Source: Celeribacter marinus (lineage in GTDB: Bacteria; Pseudomonadota; Alphaproteobacteria; Rhodobacterales; Rhodobacteraceae). Taken from it: a stretch of DNA of 64,000 bases. Position numbers and translations under genes: made by a program. The notes under the pieces are model-generated. The model was not told the origin of the DNA, searched no databases, and saw only the letters and a program-made list of their open reading frames with translations. Below are positions 56,074 to 64,000 of the stretch, in pieces (positions within the stretch are counted from its first letter, which is position 1; every line of letters begins with the position of its first letter). The DNA lies in NCBI RefSeq assembly GCF_001308265.1, contig NZ_CP012023.1, forward strand, positions 1,626,932 to 1,690,931. Reading direction: 5' to 3'.

Positions 56074-57164
56074 AGTCCAACACTCCGCTTGGCGCGCATC
56101 TTTTTGCGCATCTCTTCGGCAAACCGGATGGACGCGGCAACGGCCGGATAGTGTTCGGGCCAGATTTCTTGTCCGAGATCGACACCCGCATAAATAGCGC
56201 GCGCGGTGGGCGGATCGCGGTGGATCGGAATGTCATGTTCGGCGGCAATTTCGCGAATGGTCGCGGCAATTTCATCAACACCCTTGGCCACACAGACCGG
56301 CGCACCACCGCGCATCCGGTCCCATTTCAAAGCAACGGCGTAATGGGTCGGGTTGACGATAATGACATCGGCCTTGGGAACCTCTTTCATCATCTGGTTC
56401 ATTGCAATTTCATACGCTTTTTGGCGGCGCTTTTGCTTCATATGCGGATCGCCATCCTGATCCTTTGCCTCATCACGCATCTCTTTGTGAGACATACGGT
56501 TTTTACGTAGGTGTTCGTTGACCTGAAACAGGTAGTCCACACCGCCGATGACGATTGAGATCGCCAAGACAATTGCAAAGAACCCCAACCCCAATTTCAA
56601 AAGCTCAACGGTAATCATGCCGGGGCTCAACGACATCGTCGACACCATTTCCGGCAGCTTCGACCAGAGGTATATCCCAACCACAATCGAATAAATCGAC
56701 AGCTTGAAAAAGCTCTTGGCGAATTCGAAAATACCCGCGCGGCCAAACTTGTTCTTCGCGTTTGAGATCAGAGAAATTTTTGACATCTTCGGCTCGATGC
56801 GATCGGTCGCAAACACGAGTGACTGAGTGGCAAAAAGAGTCGCGACAACAAAGGCCGCGGGGATCAGAAACCACGGGATGAGCGAGATAAGGATTTCGCC
56901 CATAAGCCCGCCACCCCACGCAGATCCGGAACCGTCAAACCACGCATCACTCAACAGATCAACGTTTTCCAAAACTCCGTACATCACGCTTCCCGTGGAT
57001 TGCAGGGCCGCCCCCCCAATGGCCATCGCCGTGACAACAAATCCCAAATATGCCGAGGCCGTCGCCACATCTGTGGATCGCGGAATTTCGCCTCGTTTTC
57101 GCGCATCATCCAGTTTCTTTTGGGATGGTTCGTGTTGCTTATCACTATCATCATCGTCCGACAT
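56070..57164 (-). CDS. flhB: flagellar export switch protein
   Basis: FlhB is the substrate-specificity switch of the export gate. The 364-residue protein begins with the conserved KLDDARKRGEIPRSTDV, has four membrane helices (about 36-55, 90-118, 152-170 and 188-210) and a cytoplasmic domain with the self-cleavage site NPTH at 271-274 (VIIVNPTHYAVALKWD). It is coupled to fliR (TGATG) and to the fliJ-like gene. Confidence 0.97.
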   Translation of the reverse strand: MSDDDDSDKQHEPSQKKLDDARKRGEIPRSTDVATASAYLGFVVTAMAIGGAALQSTGSVMYGVLENVDLLSDAWFDGSGSAWGGGLMGEILISLIPWFLIPAAFVVATLFATQSLVFATDRIEPKMSKISLISNAKNKFGRAGIFEFAKSFFKLSIYSIVVGIYLWSKLPEMVSTMSLSPGMITVELLKLGLGFFAIVLAISIVIGGVDYLFQVNEHLRKNRMSHKEMRDEAKDQDGDPHMKQKRRQKAYEIAMNQMMKEVPKADVIIVNPTHYAVALKWDRMRGGAPVCVAKGVDEIAATIREIAAEHDIPIHRDPPTARAIYAGVDLGQEIWPEHYPAVAASIRFAEEMRKKMRAKRSVGL

Positions 57165-57937
57165 CAGAATATCCCAAGCGGATTTTGAAGCGTGCGGTAA
57201 AAGTGCTCAATCCAGATTTCGAGCAAAAGCGGCGCAGTAAGAAACAGCAATATCAAGCCACCCAACGTAATTGCGGGCGCGCCGACAAGAGCGACCATAA
57301 GCTGTGGCATGGCTCTATTGATGACACCCAAAGCCGTGTTGTAGATCACTGACGCGATCAAGAACGGGCCAGAAAACGAAAACGCCAATGCAAACGCATG
57401 TGCCACATGACCGACCATGAGCAATGACAGATCACGCGGGTCTGGAAACTTCCCCGCGGGGAATAAATCATACGACTGGATGAGCAACAAAGCGATGCGT
57501 TCATGCAGGCCAAGAGTGACCGCCAACGCCAATCCAGCCGTAAACAAAATATACCCCATCGCAGGCTGTGCATCGACCGCACCACCGCCAAACAGTTGTG
57601 ACAATGATGTCGATTGGGAAATGATCGTACCTGCAATTTGAAGCGCCATGACACTCAAACGCACTATAATGCCGATGGTTAATCCGGATACGACCTCTGC
57701 CAACATGGATGGGCCCAACACCACGAGAGATGTATTAAGTATGAATGGGTCGATCGCCACCGCAGGAAAAACAATTGCCGTAAACGCCAATGTCAGGGCC
57801 AATCGAACCCGTACTGAAACGGTTTGCTCGCCAAAGGCAGGCAAAGCAGCCATGGAAGCCCCCACCCGCACAAACACCAAAAACGCGGCGATGAGCGCCG
57901 GTTGTGACATTTGAGACAGGGTTTCCAGGTACTCCAT
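57164..57937 (-). CDS. fliR: flagellar biosynthetic protein
   Basis: FliR is an export-gate membrane protein. The 257-residue protein has about six membrane helices and the FVRVGASMAALPAFGEQTVS start and SQSTSLSQLFGGGAVDAQPA middle typical of FliR. It overlaps flhA as TAATG and flhB as TGATG, so the three gate genes are one translational unit. Confidence 0.95.
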   Translation of the reverse strand: MEYLETLSQMSQPALIAAFLVFVRVGASMAALPAFGEQTVSVRVRLALTLAFTAIVFPAVAIDPFILNTSLVVLGPSMLAEVVSGLTIGIIVRLSVMALQIAGTIISQSTSLSQLFGGGAVDAQPAMGYILFTAGLALAVTLGLHERIALLLIQSYDLFPAGKFPDPRDLSLLMVGHVAHAFALAFSFSGPFLIASVIYNTALGVINRAMPQLMVALVGAPAITLGGLILLFLTAPLLLEIWIEHFYRTLQNPLGIF

Positions 57938-60036
57938 TACGCAGGGACCAAACCAACCAAAGATGGGCGCGCATCTACCCCGATTTCATCGAAAGAAAAC
58001 ACAGGGTTTTGGATGCCCTGCGCCGATAATACCGTCCGGATAAAACGGCGGCGCGGCGTTGACGTAACAACCGCAGGATATATCCCGTTTTCCCCTGCCT
58101 TTGCGATGCGATCAGCCATCGCTTTGGCCAGTTTATTGAATTGGTCGGGCGGCAACGCAATATCGCCGTGCCCGCGTTCATTTTCGATTTGATAGGATGA
58201 GAACGTTTGTTCCCATTCCGGTGCGAGTTGCAACAAAGGCAACGTTCCATCATCGCGGCGGATTTCCGAAATAATTTGAAACCCCAATCGTTGACGAACG
58301 TGTTCGCATACACTTTCGGGGGTCGCGTGCGCGCCACGCGCCTCGGCAATTGATTCAAGAATGAGCGGCATATTGCGAATTGAAACACGCTCGTCCAACA
58401 ACAGGCGCAGCACAGATAGCAACATATCCATCGGAACCTTATCGGGTATCAAATCATCAATAAGGCGCTGATTGGCGTCCGCGCGCGTGCGATCCGACAG
58501 GTTGGTCATTTCATCAAGAATACGGCGCAAGGATTTCATTGTGAGCAGGCGCGAAAAACTACGTTTGACGACTTCCAAAAGGTGGGTTGCCAACACCTCC
58601 GTTGGCGTCACAACCGTACAACCCTGCATCGCGTAATCGTCTTTTGCACTTTGTTCGATCCACCGTGCGGGCGCGCCGTACACTGGCTCCGCCACGTCCT
58701 CGCCCAAGGGTAAACCCGCCTCGCCGCCCCCCAAAAGTGCGAGAACTTTCTCCTGACGTAGGGTGTCCGTCACTTGCTGGACCCCCTGAACGCGCACAAC
58801 ATATCGTCCCGACGGCAAAGATGGATCATCGGTCAGGCGGATCTCGGGTAGGATCAACCCAAATGATGTCGCGACATGGTTGCGCATATTGGTGATGCGC
58901 GCGTCGATCCCCGTCTGTGGGTCAAGGACCATTGGAATAAGATCAGTGGCAAATTCGACATGAATTTCGTCGAGATCAAGGATATCACCGAGCGACTCAC
59001 TGCGCTCTGGTTGTGCCGCTTCGTCGGTTTTCGCGGTCTCTTTTCCCAAATCATCCGCGCGCTTTTTCACGACCCAACCGGCCCACGCCAATCCAATCGC
59101 ACCAACAATAAACGGCACAAATGGCAATCCTGGCACAAAGGCAAAAAGCGCCAGTAAAACGGCAACGGTGAACAAAGCTGGCGGGTAACGTCCCAGCTGC
59201 GCAAAAAGCGCCATATCGACCGAACCGTTTGCGCCACCTTTTGCCAATAGCAATGCGGCGGCAATTGATATGATCACAGAAGGGATCTGGCTCACAAGCC
59301 CGTCGCCCACTGTCAAAATAGAATAGGTTTCAAAGGCTTCGCCAATTGGCATCCCTTTGGATACGACACCGATCACTAGCCCCATGACCAAATTCATCAT
59401 GGTAATCAAAAGGCCCGCAACCGCATCGCCTTTCACAAATTTCGACGCACCGTCCAATGAGCCAAAGAATGTGGTTTCGGCCAGTTCGCGTTCACGGCGT
59501 TCTTTGGCTTCTGCATGGGTAATCGCGCCCGCAGACATGTCCGCATCAATCGCCAATTGTTTGCCGGGCATCCCATCCAACGCAAAACGCGCGCCGACCT
59601 CGGCCATGCGTCCCGCACCTTTGGTGATGACCATGAAGTTCACGATCAAGAGCACGATAAAGACCACAAGGCCAAGTATGACCGAGCCGCCCATCACAAA
59701 GTTAGCGAAGCCCTCGATCACATGGCCAGCCGCAGAGGTGCCTGTGTGACCCTGCCCGATAATGAGCTTTGTCGACGAGACGTTTAGTGACAAACGCAGC
59801 ATCAAACTGGCGAGTAAAACAGTGGGGAACGCCGAGAAATCTAACGGGCGTTCGGCAAACAAAGTTACGGTAAAGATCAAAATGGCCAAGGCGAAACTCG
59901 CGGCCAAGCCGACATCGAGCATCCAAGAGGGCATTGGCAAAACCATCATGACAATCACTGTCATTAGGGCCAAGGCGAGCAAAATGGTCGGGCTAAACAT
60001 AGACTTCAGGGAAAAATTCACGCGCGATTCTCCCAC
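57937..60036 (-). CDS. flhA: flagellar export gate protein FlhA
   Basis: FlhA is the nonameric ring of the export gate. The 699-residue protein has about eight membrane helices in the first 320 residues with the FHIPEP-family signature near LRLSLNVSSTKLIIGQGHTG and TVGDGLVSQIPSVIISIAAA, then the large cytoplasmic domain (about 340-699) that docks chaperone-substrate complexes (PVYGAPARWIEQSAKDDYAM; NLSDRTRADANQRLIDDLIP). It is the first gate gene after a 185-bp gap from the 734-residue unknown. Confidence 0.97.
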   Translation of the reverse strand: MGESRVNFSLKSMFSPTILLALALMTVIVMMVLPMPSWMLDVGLAASFALAILIFTVTLFAERPLDFSAFPTVLLASLMLRLSLNVSSTKLIIGQGHTGTSAAGHVIEGFANFVMGGSVILGLVVFIVLLIVNFMVITKGAGRMAEVGARFALDGMPGKQLAIDADMSAGAITHAEAKERRERELAETTFFGSLDGASKFVKGDAVAGLLITMMNLVMGLVIGVVSKGMPIGEAFETYSILTVGDGLVSQIPSVIISIAAALLLAKGGANGSVDMALFAQLGRYPPALFTVAVLLALFAFVPGLPFVPFIVGAIGLAWAGWVVKKRADDLGKETAKTDEAAQPERSESLGDILDLDEIHVEFATDLIPMVLDPQTGIDARITNMRNHVATSFGLILPEIRLTDDPSLPSGRYVVRVQGVQQVTDTLRQEKVLALLGGGEAGLPLGEDVAEPVYGAPARWIEQSAKDDYAMQGCTVVTPTEVLATHLLEVVKRSFSRLLTMKSLRRILDEMTNLSDRTRADANQRLIDDLIPDKVPMDMLLSVLRLLLDERVSIRNMPLILESIAEARGAHATPESVCEHVRQRLGFQIISEIRRDDGTLPLLQLAPEWEQTFSSYQIENERGHGDIALPPDQFNKLAKAMADRIAKAGENGIYPAVVTSTPRRRFIRTVLSAQGIQNPVFSFDEIGVDARPSLVGLVPA

Positions 60037-60221
60037 ACCTGACGCATTGACACGTCGATCGCATGAGATCCATATTCACACATCTGCGCTGGCGTCATCG
60101 CCAGACACCATGCGCAAGGGCACCTATTTTGCATTTTGCATCACCAGAAATTCTTTCTTTGGTAACCCTGTTGTAGCGCCACGAGCGTTTACAAATGGTA
60201 ACCACGGTCGCGGATCGACCG
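60037..60221. other. gap between flhA and the 734-residue gene
   Basis: This 185-bp stretch has no gene. It contains two copies of GGTAACC (60161-60167 and 60197-60203), each a near-palindrome, 36 bp apart. I see no clear promoter, but flhA needs one unless it is read from motE. The repeats could be regulator sites. Confidence 0.35.
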
Positions 60222-62426
60222 CTATTTTGAAAGAAGCTCTAGAACGGATTCCCGCTTCGACTTGATATCTGTCAGGAGCGTTTCTAATTCGACCAAATCC
60301 GGCGCGCGCGGCGTCTCGGTCAGGATAGATGGCTGCGCAACAACAGCCTTGGCGAGGGTCGCGTAGCTTGGGTTTTCAGACGTTAGCAACTCTGTCCAAT
60401 CTCCGGACACCAAGGCGCGATGATCGTCCGTGGCGCTTTCCCCTTGAGACTGTGGCATAGCATTTCCGAGACGTTGGGCGGCATCGTCGAACCCGAGGTC
60501 AAAAAGCCGCGTCGAAACACCACCCAAAGAGGCATCGTCTTTCATGTGCGCCTCCATGAAATCAATGTTCCTAAAGACAGCTTTCAAAAAGACATCATCG
60601 GACTGGGAATCTATCGACTCCGCCAAGGCTAGCTTGCGTAAATCAACCGCGCCCTCCTCAGAGACGCGTTTGGCGGTTTCAGCCAACTTGAGCTGGGCAA
60701 GTGCACGATCAATGTCGCCTGTTAAAATGCGCGCGACAATAGACGCCTCGACAAGCGCCTCTTCGAGGTCATGATGACGGTATTCGACGGCGATGGTTTC
60801 GGCCGTGTCGGCCACTTCTACCGTGACAGGCGCGTCTTTTTCTCGTTGGGCTTTGACGAAATCTATCAGCGTTTGCGGCTTTTCATGCGAATGATTTTCT
60901 ACAACCTCCAAGACGAGTTCGTCAGATCTCTCTTGGTCACTTTGACTTTCCGCGATCGATGCTTCCATCAAAAGAACATCCGTCCCCTCAAGTGGTGCGG
61001 TACGTGTGAACACGCTTTTGATCTGGGCGGCGGTCTGCGTATCGCCAATGTCCGCAAACCGACGCGCAAGGTCGGGACCAATGACACGGCGTAGATGATG
61101 CGGTAAAACAATGAACGCGGCGATAATTGCGGCACGATTGTAATCTTGGCCTTTGGACAGCGATTGCGTTGCCATCACACTCCACAAAGACGCGGCTGTG
61201 TCGCAGCTTTGCTGATCTAAAAGTGGCCCTAATTCATCCGCATAACTTTCCTCGAAGATGTCGGCAAGAACCAACAAAAGCGGTAAATCTGGATCCTCCT
61301 CGGGAAGGAATCTAAGGACAGACTTTGCCTCGGCGCCGTAGGTGAGAAACAGGTAATAGCGCGCGAGGTCTAAAACGCCCTCTTGGCGCGGGACGTCAAG
61401 TTCGTCGATCAATTGCGCCCTCAATCGTGGAAGTTCAAACTCCTCGTCGAGTGGCAATCCCCACGTCGCCATATCAAGGCGGGTCGTCGCGATACATTCA
61501 CTCCCGTCCACGGCGAAATTTCGACGCGGCTTTTCGGCCGTTTTTTGCGCACGATCTGTGGCAGACTCAATTTTCAAATGGGTGTCAGTTTCGGTAGGCA
61601 CCTCCGGTTGCGCGACATCAACGTCAACAGGTGTGTCAGGCTCCGCGTCATTTCCTTTCGCCTCGTCAATGATGCGTTCGGTCTTGTCCACATCGGGAAG
61701 GGCCGGCACCAAAAGCCCGTCGGCCGATGCCCGCCCAATTTGTTCGATAAGGTTTTGTTCCAACTGCCGCACGAATTCGTCACGATCGAATTTAGTCGCG
61801 GCCAGATCTCCCACATCAGCAACCGTAACTTTCTCGGGTTGCGGCTCGTCTGGTTGCGGAACGCTATCGGTCACATCACTAATTTGCGTGCGACCAAACC
61901 GGCCAAGACCCGCAAAATCGAATTCGCCTGTACGTGACCGTTCAACCGTTGGCGTTGGCGTTGGCGTTGGCGCATCTGCGGCGGGGGCACTGTTTGACGC
62001 AACCGGCGGCTGTGGCACAACATCTGTGAGAAATGGTTCAAGAGCCACCTCGTACTCGGATTTCGGATCGGGATCGCCATCCTTTATATCGATCACAATT
62101 TGGCCATCGCGCAGCTCGAAAACATCGGCGTGATAGGTCTCGGCAATGCGCACCTGAAGGCGCCCGCGATCCATTGGGATCACTTGCGTAATTCTATCTT
62201 TCGTCATCCGCACAAAGACGTTGGACGCATCGAACGTCAGATCATCAATTCCCGACCGAAACTCATAGGGATCACCGGATTTCCCAAACGTCCATTGTGT
62301 GCCGGACGGAAGATCGACCACCAACCGCGAAAACCCCGCATGATCAGCCGAACGCAATGTAACCGTTTGCGCATGAGCACAAACGGTTGAAATCGCTAAA
62401 AACAGGACGGTGAGCGCTCTAATCAT
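60222..62426 (-). CDS. large periplasmic protein beside motA, unknown function
   Basis: I do not recognise a family. The 734-residue protein has a signal peptide (1-20, ending CAHAQ), then a beta-rich domain (about 22-120) of AMIN-like pattern (HAGFSRLVVDLPSGTQWTFG), a Pro/Thr-rich linker (about 140-165), an acidic disordered stretch, and a helical C-terminal half (about 310-730) with TPR-like repeats (LDLARYYLFLTYGAEAKSVL; SIVARILTGDIDRALAQLKL). It starts within the motA stop (ATGA) and lies near a MotE-type gene. In Sinorhizobium the periplasmic motor protein MotC needs MotE; this could fill the MotC place, but that is inference from position and layout. Confidence 0.85.
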   Translation of the reverse strand: MIRALTVLFLAISTVCAHAQTVTLRSADHAGFSRLVVDLPSGTQWTFGKSGDPYEFRSGIDDLTFDASNVFVRMTKDRITQVIPMDRGRLQVRIAETYHADVFELRDGQIVIDIKDGDPDPKSEYEVALEPFLTDVVPQPPVASNSAPAADAPTPTPTPTVERSRTGEFDFAGLGRFGRTQISDVTDSVPQPDEPQPEKVTVADVGDLAATKFDRDEFVRQLEQNLIEQIGRASADGLLVPALPDVDKTERIIDEAKGNDAEPDTPVDVDVAQPEVPTETDTHLKIESATDRAQKTAEKPRRNFAVDGSECIATTRLDMATWGLPLDEEFELPRLRAQLIDELDVPRQEGVLDLARYYLFLTYGAEAKSVLRFLPEEDPDLPLLLVLADIFEESYADELGPLLDQQSCDTAASLWSVMATQSLSKGQDYNRAAIIAAFIVLPHHLRRVIGPDLARRFADIGDTQTAAQIKSVFTRTAPLEGTDVLLMEASIAESQSDQERSDELVLEVVENHSHEKPQTLIDFVKAQREKDAPVTVEVADTAETIAVEYRHHDLEEALVEASIVARILTGDIDRALAQLKLAETAKRVSEEGAVDLRKLALAESIDSQSDDVFLKAVFRNIDFMEAHMKDDASLGGVSTRLFDLGFDDAAQRLGNAMPQSQGESATDDHRALVSGDWTELLTSENPSYATLAKAVVAQPSILTETPRAPDLVELETLLTDIKSKRESVLELLSK

Positions 62427-63292
62427 GCCGCCTCCGTCTTCACTTCTTTTAGCGCCTCTTCTAGCTCCGAAAAACTGGGACGGTGGTGGCCGGGTGTATT
62501 TTGTCGACCGACCTCGATACAGATATTGGTCGCGTGGTTGTGCAGATTGGCCACCAACACTTCGCGAATAAGCTGATAGAAATGTCCATCCTCTTCGATC
62601 ACACTTTGCATTTTTGCAGAAAACGGCCCGACCAAACCGTAGGCCAAGAACACTCCTAAAAACGTACCAACAAGCGCGCCACCAATCATTTTACCAAGAA
62701 TCTCAGGTGGTTGATCGATTGATGCCATAGTCTTGATCACACCAAGAACGGCGGCCACAATCCCCAGCGCGGGCAAACCATCACCAACGGCGGCCATCGC
62801 ATGTGGCGAGTGCAAGGCGTGAGTCAGGTTTGCCTCAATCCGCTTTTCCAACACCTCCTCAACTTGATGAGGGTCGTCATAGTTCATCGACGCCGACCGC
62901 AGTGTATCGCAAATAAGAGCAATAGCCTCTTTATCGGCCAGAATTTTGGGGTATTTGGTGAAAATGTTTGACTCATCGGGCGCCTCAACGTGCTCTTCCA
63001 ATCCAACCGGGTTTTGACGCGCGAGACGGATCAGCTCGAACAAAAGACATAGCAGATCTTTGTAGTCATCATGTTTCCATTTCGACCCCTTAAAAACCTT
63101 TCCCATGTCTTTCAGGGTGTGTTTGACTCCGGCCATATCGTTGGAAATGAGAAAGGCACCCGCAGCCGCGCCACCGATCATCATAAACTCGAACGGCAGC
63201 GCCTTTAGGATGATGCCCATCTTGCCGCCCGCCAAGATGTAGCCGCCAAAAACCATGACGAAGATAACCAGAATACCAACGATACCAATCAT
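62423..63292 (-). CDS. motA: flagellar motor stator protein MotA
   Basis: MotA is the stator proton-channel subunit. The 289-residue protein has four membrane helices (about 3-22, 35-52, 172-192 and 203-225), the cytoplasmic loop, and the MotA block SPHAMAAVGDGLPALGIVAA then VLGVIKTMASIDQPPE. Length fits (E. coli 295). motB is not beside it in this window. It is coupled to the 734-residue gene downstream and follows the MotE-type gene after 70 bp. Confidence 0.94.
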   Translation of the reverse strand: MIGIVGILVIFVMVFGGYILAGGKMGIILKALPFEFMMIGGAAAGAFLISNDMAGVKHTLKDMGKVFKGSKWKHDDYKDLLCLLFELIRLARQNPVGLEEHVEAPDESNIFTKYPKILADKEAIALICDTLRSASMNYDDPHQVEEVLEKRIEANLTHALHSPHAMAAVGDGLPALGIVAAVLGVIKTMASIDQPPEILGKMIGGALVGTFLGVFLAYGLVGPFSAKMQSVIEEDGHFYQLIREVLVANLHNHATNICIEVGRQNTPGHHRPSFSELEEALKEVKTEAA

Positions 63293-63362
63293 GTGTTCAA
63301 TGCCTGCCTAAATTTTGATTTCATCCGCAATCTGACACGGAAGTCTTAAGATTCCGCTGTCG

Positions 63363-63995
63363 TCACTCGCTTGGCGCGTTGGCATTTCGTCCTGCCAGGA
63401 TCACAGATACCGTGTAGGCAAATTCTGGCGGTAGTCCGGCCATAATTTCACCCGCGGCATCCGCGCGCATACGACCCAGAAATCCAGCGGCAAAATCCGG
63501 TGCCATAGCTTGGAATAGGGCAGCGGCATCTTTTGATTTCATGCTTTCATACACGGATGTAAGACGCGCAAGATCATCTTCGGCTGCGGTATTGGAAACG
63601 GCCATAGTTGCGGCCAATCGCGATTCGGCGATCTCCAACGCCTTGAAGCTCTCTTCAATCTCCACGCGCGCAACGTCGACAACGGCAAGTTTCTCTTCGA
63701 TTTCGAGTTCTTTTTGCGCCACGGAATCCTCACGTTGCCGCAACGCTGTGATCAACGTCTCCAGATCCTCATCAACCATGCATGCGAGCGGGTCGACCGG
63801 TGCCACCACAGGTGTTTCGCTCTGGCTCAACTCAGCAACTTCTTTGGCGATAGCGGCGCCTGTTCCGGAAAAAACGCGAACACTCGCAGAGGCAAACAAG
63901 ACGGCGGACAACAAAAAAAGTGCGCCACGTCCCGCCTTTAAGGATCGTTTTTTCACCTTGGGCTTGGCCTCTTTTTTTTGCTTTTCCTTGGTCAT
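63363..63995 (-). CDS. MotE-type protein with MgtE N-terminal-like domain
   Basis: A 210-residue protein with a basic N-terminus (KKEAKPKVKKRSLKAG), an uncleaved anchor or signal (about 24-43), a coiled coil (about 78-135) and a C-terminal MgtE_N-like helical repeat (LTSVYESMKSKDAAALFQAM; AAGFLGRMRADAAGEIMAGL). This is the MotE layout; MotE in Sinorhizobium is a periplasmic chaperone for MotC. It may be the last gene of a longer flagellar operon that continues past the right edge. The ATG at 63995 lies 5 bp from the end of the window. Confidence 0.8.
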   Translation of the reverse strand: MTKEKQKKEAKPKVKKRSLKAGRGALFLLSAVLFASASVRVFSGTGAAIAKEVAELSQSETPVVAPVDPLACMVDEDLETLITALRQREDSVAQKELEIEEKLAVVDVARVEIEESFKALEIAESRLAATMAVSNTAAEDDLARLTSVYESMKSKDAAALFQAMAPDFAAGFLGRMRADAAGEIMAGLPPEFAYTVSVILAGRNANAPSE

Positions 63996-64000
63996 TCTGC

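Noticed and set aside
62423..63292. motA without motB as an unusual one-gene stator
   Set aside because: The window ends in the middle of the flagellar cluster; motB can easily lie outside it.

Overview
The window looks like chromosomal DNA of a marine Rhodobacterales (Roseobacter-group) alphaproteobacterium. Support comes from the alphaproteobacterial flagellar regulators FlaF and FlbT beside flagellin, a MotE-type motility chaperone, and the block rppH-ctpA-envC-gpmI-rlmH-rsfS, which is familiar from that group. The rpsT/dnaA-dnaN-recF/gyrB region points to a main chromosome. I saw no tRNA or rRNA gene, insertion sequence, prophage or CRISPR array. Most genes are tightly packed, with many ATGA, TGATG and TAATG overlaps.

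Layout. 0-0.7 kb: two small unassigned genes, one resembling a ribbon-helix-helix protein. 0.7-7.5 kb: a LOG-family protein, then lysine/peptidoglycan precursor genes dapD and dapE with a conserved unknown between them, an acetyltransferase, a TIGR04282-type glycosyltransferase and RNase R. 7.5-15.9 kb: cell-envelope and ribosome housekeeping (MltB-like transglycosylase, rppH, ctpA, a degenerate EnvC-type protein, gpmI, rlmH, rsfS, an MscS-type channel). 15.9-23.0 kb: leucine synthesis (leuC, leuD, leuB) interrupted by a two-subunit CoA-transferase, an unknown membrane protein and an exported endonuclease/phosphatase-fold protein with an unclear start.

23.0-30.4 kb is the main accessory region. 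It holds a complete tetronate catabolic set (ltnD-otnK-otnC-otnI) expressed divergently from a LacI-family regulator and an iron-ADH-family enzyme. A perfect 20-bp palindrome overlaps a strong sigma70-like promoter in front of ltnD. Together these genes should oxidise, isomerise, phosphorylate and decarboxylate four-carbon sugar acids to a triose phosphate.

30.4-43.4 kb: gyrB, a LysE exporter, recF, dnaN, dnaA, a gene-free stretch of about 0.7 kb, rpsT, an enoyl-CoA hydratase, mutM, ubiE, ubiB and a small-molecule kinase.

43.4-64 kb: a flagellar cluster in alternating operons: fliK-flgD; flgJ-like and flgN-like; flagellin-flaF-flbT-DUF1217; fliI; flgB-flgC-fliE-fliQ-flgF-flgG-flgA-flgH-fliL; and leftward motE-like, motA, a 734-residue unknown, flhA-fliR-flhB and a fliJ-like gene. 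The hook (flgE), the filament junction proteins, fliF/G/M/N/P and motB are not here and may lie beyond the right edge. The points most worth a second look are the tetronate regulon, the 734-residue periplasmic protein beside motA/motE, the structured flagellin leader, and the overlapping start of the exported phosphatase-fold gene.
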